A stretch of 56,535 bases of DNA from an uncultured Flavobacteriaceae bacterium (lineage in GTDB: Bacteria > Bacteroidota > Bacteroidia > Flavobacteriales > Flavobacteriaceae): contig CALGLR010000006.1 of assembly GCA_937959395.1 (NCBI GenBank), forward strand, positions 1 to 56,535, given 5' to 3'. A program made the position numbers and the translations under genes. Under the pieces are notes generated by a model that was given only the letters and a program-made list of their open reading frames with translations, had not been told where the DNA came from and searched no databases. This document shows, in pieces, positions 24,205-33,506 of this stretch (the first letter of the stretch is position 1; the number at the start of each line of letters is the position of its first letter).

Positions 24205-27012
24205 TTACTCTTTTACAAAAGGTATATTTTTAATTATTAAATCATTATCTCCTATAATTCTTAGATAATAAATCCCAGAAGGTAATCGAGATACATCAAT
24301 AGACTCATTATCATTAGAGACTTTAATTGTTTTCAATTTACTTCCCATGCTATTATATATCAAAACAGATTTACTTTTTCTAGTGTGTTCAGAAAAACTT
24401 AGATTTAAAATATCTTTTACTGGGTTAGGGTATAGTTTAGTATTAGCCTCTGCAAAGGTTTCACTATCTCTACTAAGACTATTAGGTGTTGATATAAATC
24501 GAAACTGTTGATTATCTGAAGTACTATTACAATCCCATTGATAAATATTGGCTCCATTAGCTGTAGACCTGCTTTCAACATCTAAACACTTTCCACTTTT
24601 TCTTGATTGAATGCTAAAATAAACACCACCCCTTGGAATAAATTTAAATTGACGATGCGTTTGCGTATTCACAGCATTACCCCATACTTGAAGATTAGCA
24701 CCTCTTGCGTTAGAGGCATCCTTAATATCCATAAATTTATTGCTATGCTTGGCTTTTATTGTAAAAAAACCACTTCCAATATCTTTAATCACCCAGCGTT
24801 GATTATCCTTGCCATTGGGAGACCATTGATGCACATTTGCTCCATTTGCTGTAGAGATATTAGCTACATCTATATTTTTATTACTATGTTTTGCTCTAAT
24901 GACGTAAGTTCCATTAGTAATTACTTGTGGTAAATCTCTAACACGTGTTAAACTTAATCGTGTCCAAACCCAATTTGGATCGCTACCACCATTATCACTA
25001 ATTTCAATATCTAATACACCATCTCTTACCTCAATCTCCTCTGCTCTTACATACGGAAATGTATTAGCCTGACTCGTTATATTATTTCCTATAGTTCTAC
25101 CTTCTGCTTTTACACTCATATTGTCATGACGGAAGTTTGCATCTCCCAAATTCATAACTACAGACCATACTCCATTTTTAATTTTATGTCTAAGAACTCT
25201 CTTTCCGTTACTTTGTATGAGGTCTCTATTAATGGCATTAACTCCAGATGAATTCCCTCTATCTCTAGACTCTACATTACCAGACCAATTAACATCACCA
25301 ATTGTTTTATCTGAAATTCGAGTCCATCCATTTTGTACAGGAGATGTTGGAGTTCCTAAATCGTAATTATACACTGTAGCATTTAGATTCACATTAATTG
25401 TAGAAGACGGAGCTACTTTAACATAAACAGCACCAAAATCTGTACGTCCAGATCTATCAAAAACAGTATAATGAAAAAAGTCTTCGCCAGATAAACCTGA
25501 AGAAGGTGGTGAATATCTAATTTGGTTTCTTCCTCCTGGACCAGTTCCTGCAGAAATACTAATTCTACCTCCTTTATTACTTACTCTATCTAATAATCGA
25601 ACATCAAGAACATCATTATTAGCATCGTAATCGTTAGCAATGACATCGAATGTTCCTGAAGAAGTAGGTCCATTAATAGTAAAATTATCATAAGCTCCAA
25701 AAGGAGGTATAGGGCCAGGATTTCTATTAAGAGTTCCAACAGCACTTTTTGCTTTACGAACATTAATAACTCTTCGCGCTTCATTTGTAGCTAGTCTTCC
25801 TATATTATGTCTTCCTGATCCATTCATAATACTAACAAAGTAGTCATTTCCACCAGCAGAGGTAGCTCCAGCATTGTCTCTTGGTCTTGCTTCATAAAAT
25901 ATGCCTGAGCTATTATTGTGCGCTAAAGACCAACTGTGTCCAACTTCATGAGCGGCAGTTCCATTTGCCCAGCTTGTAGCCGCATTACCACCCATAGTAG
26001 CATATCTATTTCTGGTTCCTATGGAATTAACATAGGCTAACCCTGATGGCGCACTTAACACATGATAAACTGCTATATCGTGGGTATTGCCCACTTCACC
26101 AGGATTATTATTCCAATAATCCCTAAACGCTGCTAGACTTGAACTCGAATTTGTAGAACCTCCTGTACTTGTAACCAAGTCACGTAGTGGATCTGTACTC
26201 GAATTAGTCCTAATAATTACGGTACCAAGCGTGTGCTTAACACCTGCTCCTCTTAAAAAGCGTGCATTTAGATTTCCTATAATTGATTGTGCTGATGCTT
26301 GCGCTGTCGCTAAATTGCCATTATAGGCCGTACTTGCAAAAAAAGCTCTTGAGCCAATTTCTACTCCAATCTCAAATTCTCTAACTTCCATTACCGTTGT
26401 TGGACGAAGAGACGCAGCCATTAAATTACTATGGTTTGGAGTTGTTGGTTCTTCGCTAGGAATTAAATCATCTGTATTTGAAAGTTTTAAATTATTTTGA
26501 TTGTCAATTAATTTCAAAGTATCTAAACCATTTTCTTCTATCGAATTATTATTAACATGACAACTCAACTCATTAGAATGTACTTTTTCTACTGAGAAAA
26601 TTTCATGATCTCTTTTATTTTTTGCAGAAGGTCTAATTTCAATTATAGATTTACCTGGCCTGTTAATACTTGCAATTAATCCTTCATTAGTCATTACGGC
26701 ACTAACGGTATAATTTGGATACTCAGTTACATAACCACGGTAAGTACACTCGAGACCTTTATCTATTTCAATTAATTTCCCAGTGCCATCATCGATTAAA
26801 AATCGAGTATTAGCTCCAAAAACTGAATTTTTTTCCAGTTCTAGAGTTAAATTTTCATCTAAGTAGGTAATTGGTACAGATAACTGATTTTGTAAATTTT
26901 CTGGGAGGGAATCAATAATGAAGTTTTGTTTTTCTTGAGCCTGCATTATAACAGATGTAAACATTAAAAATGTGAACAAAATAATGTCTTGTTTTAATTT
27001 TAAGTATTTCAT
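24205..27012 (-). CDS. secreted zinc metallopeptidase with ricin-type lectin repeats and T9SS type A sorting domain
   Basis: A 935-aa multidomain secreted protein. It has a signal peptide (about 1-26, ending MQAQ) and a long N-terminal prodomain. The reprolysin-like zincin domain carries HEVGHSWSLAH at 355-365: zinc His355, His359 and His365 with catalytic Glu356. A cadherin-like domain follows at about 445-535 (NDYDANNDVLDVRLL, DFFHYTVFDRSG), then a beta-sandwich at about 540-690. Three ricin B-type lectin repeats with QxW-type motifs lie at about 695-840. The C-terminal T9SS type A domain starts LYPNPVKDILNLSF. It is likely exported for protein or glycoprotein digestion. The usual metzincin Gly is Ser362 here. 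Confidence 0.88.
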   Translation of the reverse strand: MKYLKLKQDIILFTFLMFTSVIMQAQEKQNFIIDSLPENLQNQLSVPITYLDENLTLELEKNSVFGANTRFLIDDGTGKLIEIDKGLECTYRGYVTEYPNYTVSAVMTNEGLIASINRPGKSIIEIRPSAKNKRDHEIFSVEKVHSNELSCHVNNNSIEENGLDTLKLIDNQNNLKLSNTDDLIPSEEPTTPNHSNLMAASLRPTTVMEVREFEIGVEIGSRAFFASTAYNGNLATAQASAQSIIGNLNARFLRGAGVKHTLGTVIIRTNSSTDPLRDLVTSTGGSTNSSSSLAAFRDYWNNNPGEVGNTHDIAVYHVLSAPSGLAYVNSIGTRNRYATMGGNAATSWANGTAAHEVGHSWSLAHNNSSGIFYEARPRDNAGATSAGGNDYFVSIMNGSGRHNIGRLATNEARRVINVRKAKSAVGTLNRNPGPIPPFGAYDNFTINGPTSSGTFDVIANDYDANNDVLDVRLLDRVSNKGGRISISAGTGPGGRNQIRYSPPSSGLSGEDFFHYTVFDRSGRTDFGAVYVKVAPSSTINVNLNATVYNYDLGTPTSPVQNGWTRISDKTIGDVNWSGNVESRDRGNSSGVNAINRDLIQSNGKRVLRHKIKNGVWSVVMNLGDANFRHDNMSVKAEGRTIGNNITSQANTFPYVRAEEIEVRDGVLDIEISDNGGSDPNWVWTRLSLTRVRDLPQVITNGTYVIRAKHSNKNIDVANISTANGANVHQWSPNGKDNQRWVIKDIGSGFFTIKAKHSNKFMDIKDASNARGANLQVWGNAVNTQTHRQFKFIPRGGVYFSIQSRKSGKCLDVESRSTANGANIYQWDCNSTSDNQQFRFISTPNSLSRDSETFAEANTKLYPNPVKDILNLSFSEHTRKSKSVLIYNSMGSKLKTIKVSNDNESIDVSRLPSGIYYLRIIGDNDLIIKNIPFVKE

Positions 27013-27165
27013 TGTGAGGGTTTTTTGGTTGAAAACTGAAAATACAACATTTTAAACGATACAATATAGGTTGTAAAATTGTTATTCGTTAAAAGCTTAA
27101 TTATACTCGTCCAAAAACCATAATATGGGTGCTACTCAATTTTAAGGCCTTAAAAAACATAAAAT

Positions 27166-28224
27166 TTATAAATTCTTGGTAGTCACGTCTTCATAATTAC
27201 GTTTTACAAATTCTAATGAGGTTTTTACAACTTCTCCCATTTTATTGCATTTCTTAAATTTTACATCCTTGGTATAGTCATATATTTGAGATTTTAGAAG
27301 ATCGATGTTCTTTTTTGGTGCAATAGAATCGGCTATCATGCATTCTAAAAGTTCCTTAATTCTATCATTAAAACTAATCATACGCCTTGCTACTATGGAA
27401 CGTTCCTCAACTTTATATTGATCGACAGAGGCGTCTTGAAATTTCTCTGAAACCAATTTCACCATAATTGTATTTTCTTTAAAAAACTGAGGCAAATACA
27501 CTTTAAATTTACCCTCATAGCACTGTTGATCAAAATCTATTGCTCTAATTTTATAAACTACTTGATCAAAATCGTGAATGGGAACAAACACATAATTATA
27601 CGAACGCATATCGCCCAGAAGTCTAATCATACAGCGCTCATTAAACTTTACAAACTCTTTAGCAATTTGCGCTTTTTCAGATTCTGAACAGTCGGGTAAT
27701 CTATTTTTTATAAACTCATCACCTGGTATTCCTGCTATATGTTCTTCAATTAAAGTATCTTCATATACCATAAAATTAAGATTATAGGGAGACAACATGT
27801 GTTCTAGATCTAAACCATAGATTCGAGAGGCATCAGCCTTTTTCACATAGAAATACGTAAAGTTATCATTTAATATGTTTCTAATTTTTATTCGAAACGG
27901 CTTTGAGTTACCAAACGTGCAATAATCTACCGCATCAACATTAAGAAATTGAATGATTTTATCATTTCCATCGGAGTGTAAATTAGTATACACCCGTTTT
28001 AGATTTAAATCAATCTCTTCTCGCTCAAATTCATTATAATATACACGAATCCATAAGGTGTCTTCATCATTTTTATCATAAACCGTTACAGAACCTTGAA
28101 AACGCAATAAATCGTCATAGGAAACAGAAATTCGTGTATTTCTATTATACTCAATAAGATAGGCCTTAAGCATCTTCGTTACTGGAAAGGATGGTTTTTT
28201 CTTAGAAATTTTTAAATCTTGCAT
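27166..28224 (-). CDS. conserved protein of unknown function, kinase-like motifs
   Basis: A 352-aa cytosolic protein (no signal peptide or membrane span) that I cannot name. Parts of it look like a diverged aminoglycoside-phosphotransferase/LPS-kinase fold. LIEEHIAGIPGDEFI resembles the hinge, RLLGDMRSYNYVFV the GDxxxxN catalytic loop, and KIRAIDFDQQCYEG the IDFD metal site. The order and spacing fit, but the N-terminal ATP-binding Lys is not obvious. The start at 28224 (MQDLKISKKK) is preferred over 28299, which adds 25 residues that overlie the promoter box at 28251-28258. Confidence 0.6.
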   Translation of the reverse strand: MQDLKISKKKPSFPVTKMLKAYLIEYNRNTRISVSYDDLLRFQGSVTVYDKNDEDTLWIRVYYNEFEREEIDLNLKRVYTNLHSDGNDKIIQFLNVDAVDYCTFGNSKPFRIKIRNILNDNFTYFYVKKADASRIYGLDLEHMLSPYNLNFMVYEDTLIEEHIAGIPGDEFIKNRLPDCSESEKAQIAKEFVKFNERCMIRLLGDMRSYNYVFVPIHDFDQVVYKIRAIDFDQQCYEGKFKVYLPQFFKENTIMVKLVSEKFQDASVDQYKVEERSIVARRMISFNDRIKELLECMIADSIAPKKNIDLLKSQIYDYTKDVKFKKCNKMGEVVKTSLEFVKRNYEDVTTKNL

Positions 28225-28250
28225 ATTCAATTTATAGTATTCAAATGTAA

Positions 28251-28258
28251 CAAATATA
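28251..28258 (-). promoter_or_regulatory. -7 box TATATTTG for the kinase-like gene
   Basis: An exact TAnnTTTG match on the minus strand, 26 bases before the ATG at 28224. Confidence 0.6.
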
Positions 28259-28341
28259 AATGTGGATCGTCTTACTTTAAAACCAACCAATAAACGCATT
28301 GTATTTTAATATAACTTAGCGTTTAATAAATATAGACTATT

Positions 28342-29238
28342 TTGGAAACCATTCTTACAATAAATAATCTCACCAAAAAATACGGCCATTTAACTGCTGT
28401 TAAAAACCTATCATTTACCATAAAAAAAGGTAATGTTTATGGTATTTTAGGGCCTAACGGAAGTGGAAAATCTACCACTTTAGGTATTGTTCTAAATGTT
28501 GTAAATAGAACTGAAGGCGATTTTCATTGGTTTGACGGTAATACAACAACACACGATGCATTAAAGAAAGTTGGAGCTATTATAGAACGTCCGAACTTTT
28601 ATCCTTACATGACCGCTTATCAAAATTTAAAGCTCGTTTGTAAAATAAAAGGAATTACTTATGATAAAATAGAAGAAAAACTTGAAGTGGTTGGTCTTTT
28701 AGACCGAATGCATAGTAAATTTAGAACCTATTCTTTAGGGATGAAGCAGCGTTTAGCAATTGCTTCTGCTTTGCTTAACGATCCTGAAATATTAATATTA
28801 GATGAGCCCACCAATGGTTTAGACCCTCAAGGTATACATCAAATTAGAGCCATTATAAAACACATTGCGAGTAAAGGAACAACGATTCTTTTAGCTTCGC
28901 ATTTATTAGATGAAGTTGAAAAAGTATGTTCACATGTTGTTGTACTTCGTAAAGGAGAAAAACTATATGCTGGACGCGTAGACGAAATGATTTCTAGTAA
29001 TGGTTTCTTCGAATTAAAATGTGATGATGAAACAAGTCTTTTAAATTATCTAAAGACGCACCCTTCAATTAAAAATACGAAAGTAGAAGATGGATTAATA
29101 ACTGCTTTTTTAGAAAGCCCAATATCTGCTTCAGCATTTAATAAAGAACTCTTAAGTAAAGGAATTTCACTTTTACATTTAGTGCAACGAAAAGAAAGTT
29201 TAGAAGAGCAATTTCTTCAGCTTACAGATAATAATTAA
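28342..29238 (+). CDS. ABC transporter ATP-binding protein
   Basis: A 298-aa ATPase. Walker A GPNGSGKST is at 38-46, followed by the signature YSLGMKQRL, Walker B ILILDEPTNGLDPQG and the switch His in LLASHLLDE. The subfamily resembles the bacitracin/lantibiotic self-protection and gliding (GldA-like) exporters. The start codon is TTG. The partner permease follows 69 bp downstream from its preferred start. The substrate is unknown; the pair could export or protect against a peptide, but the lanthipeptide-like precursor is 27 kb away, so any link is speculative. Confidence 0.92.
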   Translation: METILTINNLTKKYGHLTAVKNLSFTIKKGNVYGILGPNGSGKSTTLGIVLNVVNRTEGDFHWFDGNTTTHDALKKVGAIIERPNFYPYMTAYQNLKLVCKIKGITYDKIEEKLEVVGLLDRMHSKFRTYSLGMKQRLAIASALLNDPEILILDEPTNGLDPQGIHQIRAIIKHIASKGTTILLASHLLDEVEKVCSHVVVLRKGEKLYAGRVDEMISSNGFFELKCDDETSLLNYLKTHPSIKNTKVEDGLITAFLESPISASAFNKELLSKGISLLHLVQRKESLEEQFLQLTDNN

Positions 29239-29307
29239 TCGTAAAAAATAAATTCTCAACCTATGCATTTAATTAGGTTGCTGTATCCAATCAAAAAAAC
29301 AAACCAA

Positions 29308-30132
29308 ATGTTACGTCTTTTAAACTTAGAATTACAGAAATTATTTTTAAATAAAGCAAGTAAAGTTCTTATATTTATATCATTTATTCTTCCTTTTTTT
29401 GTTATTCTTTTATCTTCCATAAGAATAAATTTCTTTGGTTTCTTTGTTCTAGAATTAGGTGAAACGGGCATATTCAATTTCCCTATGATTTGGCATATAA
29501 CAACTTTTTTTGCTGCTCAGTTCAAATTTTTCTTTGCCATAGTAGTCGTAAGTATGATTGGTAATGAATACAGTAACAAAACAATTAAACAGAACCTTAT
29601 TGACGGACTTAGTAAAAAAGAATTTATATTATCTAAGTTCTACACTATCGTCTTTTTCTCTTTAATTTCAACAGTACTAATAGCAATAATTAGTTTATGT
29701 ATTGGCTTATATTATTCAAGTATAAATGAAGCTTACCATATTATTACTGGAACAGAATTTTTATTAGCATACTTTATAAAATTAGTAGGATTCTTCAGTT
29801 TATGTTTATTTTCTGCAATGTTAATAAAACGTTCGGCTTTTGCCTTGGGCTTTTTATTTATGTTATTTCTTATTGAAGGCATGATATATCTAGGTATTTG
29901 GAAATATGCAAATGAAGATATCGCTACAAAAATTCAAAATTTCCTTCCTATAAAATCCATGTGGAAATTAATAGATGAACCATTTAGAAGAGTTATTGCT
30001 ACTAAAGTTCCAGAGAAATCAGAATTGATCTATGATTATGGTGTGCATTCGTATGAAATCGTGATTGTTTTATGTTGGACTGCATTATTTATCTTTTTGT
30101 CTTATAAATTATTACAAAGAAGGGATTTGTAG
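29308..30132 (+). CDS. ABC transporter permease
   Basis: A 274-aa integral membrane protein with about six hydrophobic segments (for example ILIFISFILPFFVILL, FFAIVVVSMIGNEY, FYTIVFFSLISTVLIAIISLCIGLYY). MIGNEYSNKTIKQNLIDGLSKKEFILSK is the cytosolic coupling stretch typical of ABC-2 type permeases. The start at 29308 (MLRLLNLELQKLFLNKASK) fits the family better than the upstream ATG at 29263. It pairs with the ATPase gene upstream. Confidence 0.85.
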   Translation: MLRLLNLELQKLFLNKASKVLIFISFILPFFVILLSSIRINFFGFFVLELGETGIFNFPMIWHITTFFAAQFKFFFAIVVVSMIGNEYSNKTIKQNLIDGLSKKEFILSKFYTIVFFSLISTVLIAIISLCIGLYYSSINEAYHIITGTEFLLAYFIKLVGFFSLCLFSAMLIKRSAFALGFLFMLFLIEGMIYLGIWKYANEDIATKIQNFLPIKSMWKLIDEPFRRVIATKVPEKSELIYDYGVHSYEIVIVLCWTALFIFLSYKLLQRRDL

Positions 30133-30162
30133 TATATTTAAGCGCTATTGTGCTATGATACT

Positions 30163-32892
30163 ATGAAAAACCTATTAATCCTTATATGTTCCCTCTGTTT
30201 ATATATTTTACCCGCTCAAGAACAGGCTTCAAATTGGTATTTTGGAGATAATGCAGGCTTAAATTTTGATACAGTAACTGGAGCAGTCACCCCTTTAAAT
30301 AATGGATCTTTAGGTACGGTAGAAGGCTGTACAACCATTTCTAATCCAGATGGAGATCTTCTTTTTTATACTGATGGGTCTACTGTTTATAATGCAAACC
30401 ATCTACCCATGCCAAATGGTTTTGGCCTTCTAGGTGATGAATCTAGCACACAATCGGCTATTGTAGTACCAAAACCAAACGATCCAGAAATTTATTATAT
30501 TTTCACTGTAGGTTCTAATCAAAACCCTGTTGGATTACATTATTCTGAAGTTAACATGACTTTAGATGGTGGTTTAGGTGGTATTACGAACATTAAAAAT
30601 AGAAATCTTTTAAGAGCCTGTGCAGAAAAAGTATCTGCTGTTTTAAAAGATTGTGAATCGGGTACGATATGGGTCATTTCATTATCAGACGCTACAGGTA
30701 ATAGCACGAATGCTATGAATTCTTTTCATGCTTTTGAAGTTAATGATATGGGCGTTAGTGATACCGCTATCGTTTCTACTTTAGGAATCAATATTCAGGA
30801 CAGTAGAGGTAATCTAAAATTTTCTCCTAATGGAGACAAATTGGCTTGTGCGAATTCTGGTTCTGGGTTATTTATTGCAGATTTTGACCCGCAAACTGGA
30901 CTAACAAGTAATGCTATAGGACTATCAATAAATGGAACTAGCCCAAACCCCTATGGCGTGGAGTTTTCTCCTAATGGAGAATTACTGTATGTAACAGCTT
31001 CTAACGATTTTTTTAGTGGAGGTGCTGAAGATGAAGATCCAGCCAGTCATAGTTCTGTTTTAGTACAATATGATTTAAATGCACAAAATATACCCACAAG
31101 CCAAATCGTTTTAGATGATAGGCAATTATACAGAGGTGGTTTACAATTAGGTCCTAACGGAAAAATATATAGAGCATTAAGTTTCACATACGATCAAGGT
31201 AGTTCCTTTTTAGGTGTTATTAATGACCCCAATACTTTAGGTCTTGGATCTAATTATCAACATGATGCCATTGCTTTAGGCGGAAGATTATCTAGACAAG
31301 GCTTACCCCCTTTTATTCAATCCTTTTTTGCTGAAAAAATTGACATTATACAAGATGGTACAAACACTTTAAATTTAGCATTATGCGAAGGAGAGACTTA
31401 TATCCTAAGTGCTGAAGATATAATCGATGCAACTTACACGTGGTCCAAAGATGGAGTAACGCTTCCTGAAACTGATTTTGATCTTGAAATTTCCGAGAGT
31501 GGCAATTATCAAGTATTAATAGAAATAACCAATGGAGAATGTGGCTTTATTGAAGGTCAGGCTATTGTTACCTATTCAGATAATCCAGTAGCATTTGATG
31601 CTAATTTAATACAATGTGATGAAGATGATGTGTTAGATGGGTTTACTCTTTTTAATTTAACAGAAGCCGATGATGATCTAACCGGAGGTGTTCCTGGTTT
31701 AAGCACTCAATTTTATTTTTCGCAAAATGAAGCTGAGAATGATATGAATGTTATCCCCAATGTAACATCATACAATAATATTTCCAACCCAGAAATACTT
31801 TTCGTAAGAGTTACGAATGACGATACAGGATGTGTTGATTATAGTATATTAACATTAAGTGTAAGCGCTACTCAAATAGATGATTATATTGCACCAGTGG
31901 TTTGTGATGAAGCAGCTTCTGCAGATGGTTTGAATACCTTTAACCTTGATGACTTTTCAATCGAAATAAGACTTTTAAATGGTTTAGCAAATGCTATTGA
32001 AATTAACTATTTCGAAACTTTAAATGACGCGTTATTAGAACAAAATCAACTGCCGTCTAATTATGAAAACACAATCCCTTATTCTCAAACCATTTATGTA
32101 CGTGCTGAAAATGACAATGCATGTTATGGTATAAGCGAGGTTATACTTACTATAAAGCCCATTCCTGAATTTGATGAAGACAATACTTTATATTATTGCC
32201 TTAATCGTTTTCCAGAATTAATAACATTAGAAAGCGGCCTTATTGTAGAACCAGGTAATAATTATTCTTATTTATGGTCTACAGGAGAAACTACGCCTAC
32301 AATTCAAGTTAATGAAATTGGAACTTATACTATTGAAGTTTCATTCTTAAGTGGCTGTTCAAGTACAAACACCGTGCTAGTAGAACCTTCAAATATTGCA
32401 ACAATAGATACTATTTCGATTTTAGATGGAAGTATTGAAAACAATACTGTTACTGTATTTGCATCTGGAGAAGGTAATTATGTCTATGCATTGTTTAATG
32501 AAGAAGGATTAGCTATTTACCCCTATCAAGAAAGCAATACGTTTAACAATGTGTTTCCTGGAATATATACTGTTGCAGTAAAAGATGTAAAAAATGATTG
32601 CGGTATCCTTGAGTCAACAATTTCTGTTGTTGGTTTCCCTAAGTTTTTCACTCCTAATGGTGATGGCAGTAATGATACATGGAGTGTTTATGGTATAAAT
32701 AATGAATTTCAACCAAATACAATTATTTATATTCTTGACCGTTATGGCAAGTTATTAAAACAGATTAGCCCTTTAAGCAAAGGATGGGATGGTACTTATA
32801 ATGGTAATCCATTACCTTCAAGTGATTATTGGTTTTATGTTACACTGCAAGATGGGCGCGTATTTAAAGGGCATTTTAGCTTAAAACGATGA
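30163..32892 (+). CDS. large secreted protein, T9SS type B sorting domain (paralogue 1)
   Basis: A 909-aa surface or secreted protein. It has a signal peptide (NLLILICSLCLYILPAQ) and an N-terminal beta-propeller-like region (ASNWYFGDNAGLNF, SNPDGDLLFYTDGSTVYN, KFSPNGDKLACANSG, GPNGKIYRALS). A PKD/Ig-like domain follows, then two copies of a roughly 95-residue CDxxxDG module, a C-rich Ig-like domain (SYLWSTGETTP), and the gliding-motility-associated C-terminal sorting domain (FFTPNGDGSNDTW ... DYWFYVTLQDG ... HFSLKR). That domain directs export through the T9SS. The ATG at 30163 is chosen over 30148. Its neighbour at 33507 is a tandem paralogue lacking one module. Confidence 0.85.
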   Translation: MKNLLILICSLCLYILPAQEQASNWYFGDNAGLNFDTVTGAVTPLNNGSLGTVEGCTTISNPDGDLLFYTDGSTVYNANHLPMPNGFGLLGDESSTQSAIVVPKPNDPEIYYIFTVGSNQNPVGLHYSEVNMTLDGGLGGITNIKNRNLLRACAEKVSAVLKDCESGTIWVISLSDATGNSTNAMNSFHAFEVNDMGVSDTAIVSTLGINIQDSRGNLKFSPNGDKLACANSGSGLFIADFDPQTGLTSNAIGLSINGTSPNPYGVEFSPNGELLYVTASNDFFSGGAEDEDPASHSSVLVQYDLNAQNIPTSQIVLDDRQLYRGGLQLGPNGKIYRALSFTYDQGSSFLGVINDPNTLGLGSNYQHDAIALGGRLSRQGLPPFIQSFFAEKIDIIQDGTNTLNLALCEGETYILSAEDIIDATYTWSKDGVTLPETDFDLEISESGNYQVLIEITNGECGFIEGQAIVTYSDNPVAFDANLIQCDEDDVLDGFTLFNLTEADDDLTGGVPGLSTQFYFSQNEAENDMNVIPNVTSYNNISNPEILFVRVTNDDTGCVDYSILTLSVSATQIDDYIAPVVCDEAASADGLNTFNLDDFSIEIRLLNGLANAIEINYFETLNDALLEQNQLPSNYENTIPYSQTIYVRAENDNACYGISEVILTIKPIPEFDEDNTLYYCLNRFPELITLESGLIVEPGNNYSYLWSTGETTPTIQVNEIGTYTIEVSFLSGCSSTNTVLVEPSNIATIDTISILDGSIENNTVTVFASGEGNYVYALFNEEGLAIYPYQESNTFNNVFPGIYTVAVKDVKNDCGILESTISVVGFPKFFTPNGDGSNDTWSVYGINNEFQPNTIIYILDRYGKLLKQISPLSKGWDGTYNGNPLPSSDYWFYVTLQDGRVFKGHFSLKR

Positions 32893-33506
32893 CATAAAAA
32901 ACTGGTTAAGACCAAAAAGAGATAATAAAAATAATCTAACTCATTCTACATCTAGTGATATTTTATTTCAGCAGTATTAATCTTAGCAGTTTTAAAATAT
33001 GCCTTTAAGTTATTAGAATCAAAAAATATTTAATCTTAAACTAAAAATTAAGGAGGTTTATAAATATGTATTTCACCCTAAGAATATCTATAATTCAGAC
33101 CTAGTTTACAAAGAATTAATACCTTAACATTAATAATAATAAAAACTACTTTTTTAATTTTTAGGCATAATCTTAGAGACTTTACTCCTAAAGGTATACC
33201 ATGTAAAAATCAAAACAATAATTTAAGCGGAATAGCGAGATAACAAATATTAAAACTAAAGAAGTAAATAATCCTCTATACAAACCCACAATGCATTTTG
33301 ATGAAAACCTAAGCTTTTCAAATCTCTCTCTTTATACGAGTTAGGTTTCAAGGCATTAAACATCCAAGAATCAATTATTAAAACCTCATAATTAACTCAC
33401 AATTAAAATCTCATAATATAATTTTAATTATTTTTGTTAAATGCTAAAAATTTTAGGGTAACATAAATTCAAAAACTTACAAAACTCCTGAAGCTTTAGA
33501 AAACAT
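32893..33506. other. 614-bp gene-free gap between the paralogues
   Basis: AT-rich, with no promoter box, terminator or gene that I can support. aaggaggt (33050-33057) lies 8 bases before an ATG at 33066, but the reading frame is only 12 codons (stop 33102-33104). Such a good Shine-Dalgarno-like sequence is rare in Bacteroidota. The rest may be decayed intergenic sequence left by the duplication. Confidence 0.5.

Noticed and set aside
24607-24933. 108-aa reading frame antisense to the metallopeptidase
   Set aside because: It lies over the ricin-like lectin repeats of the real gene, has no homology that I recognise, and no promoter box.
28342-30132. ABC transporter pair as the exporter of the lanthipeptide-like precursor
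   Set aside because: The ATPase lacks a peptidase domain and the genes are 27 kb apart with unrelated genes between; no evidence links them.
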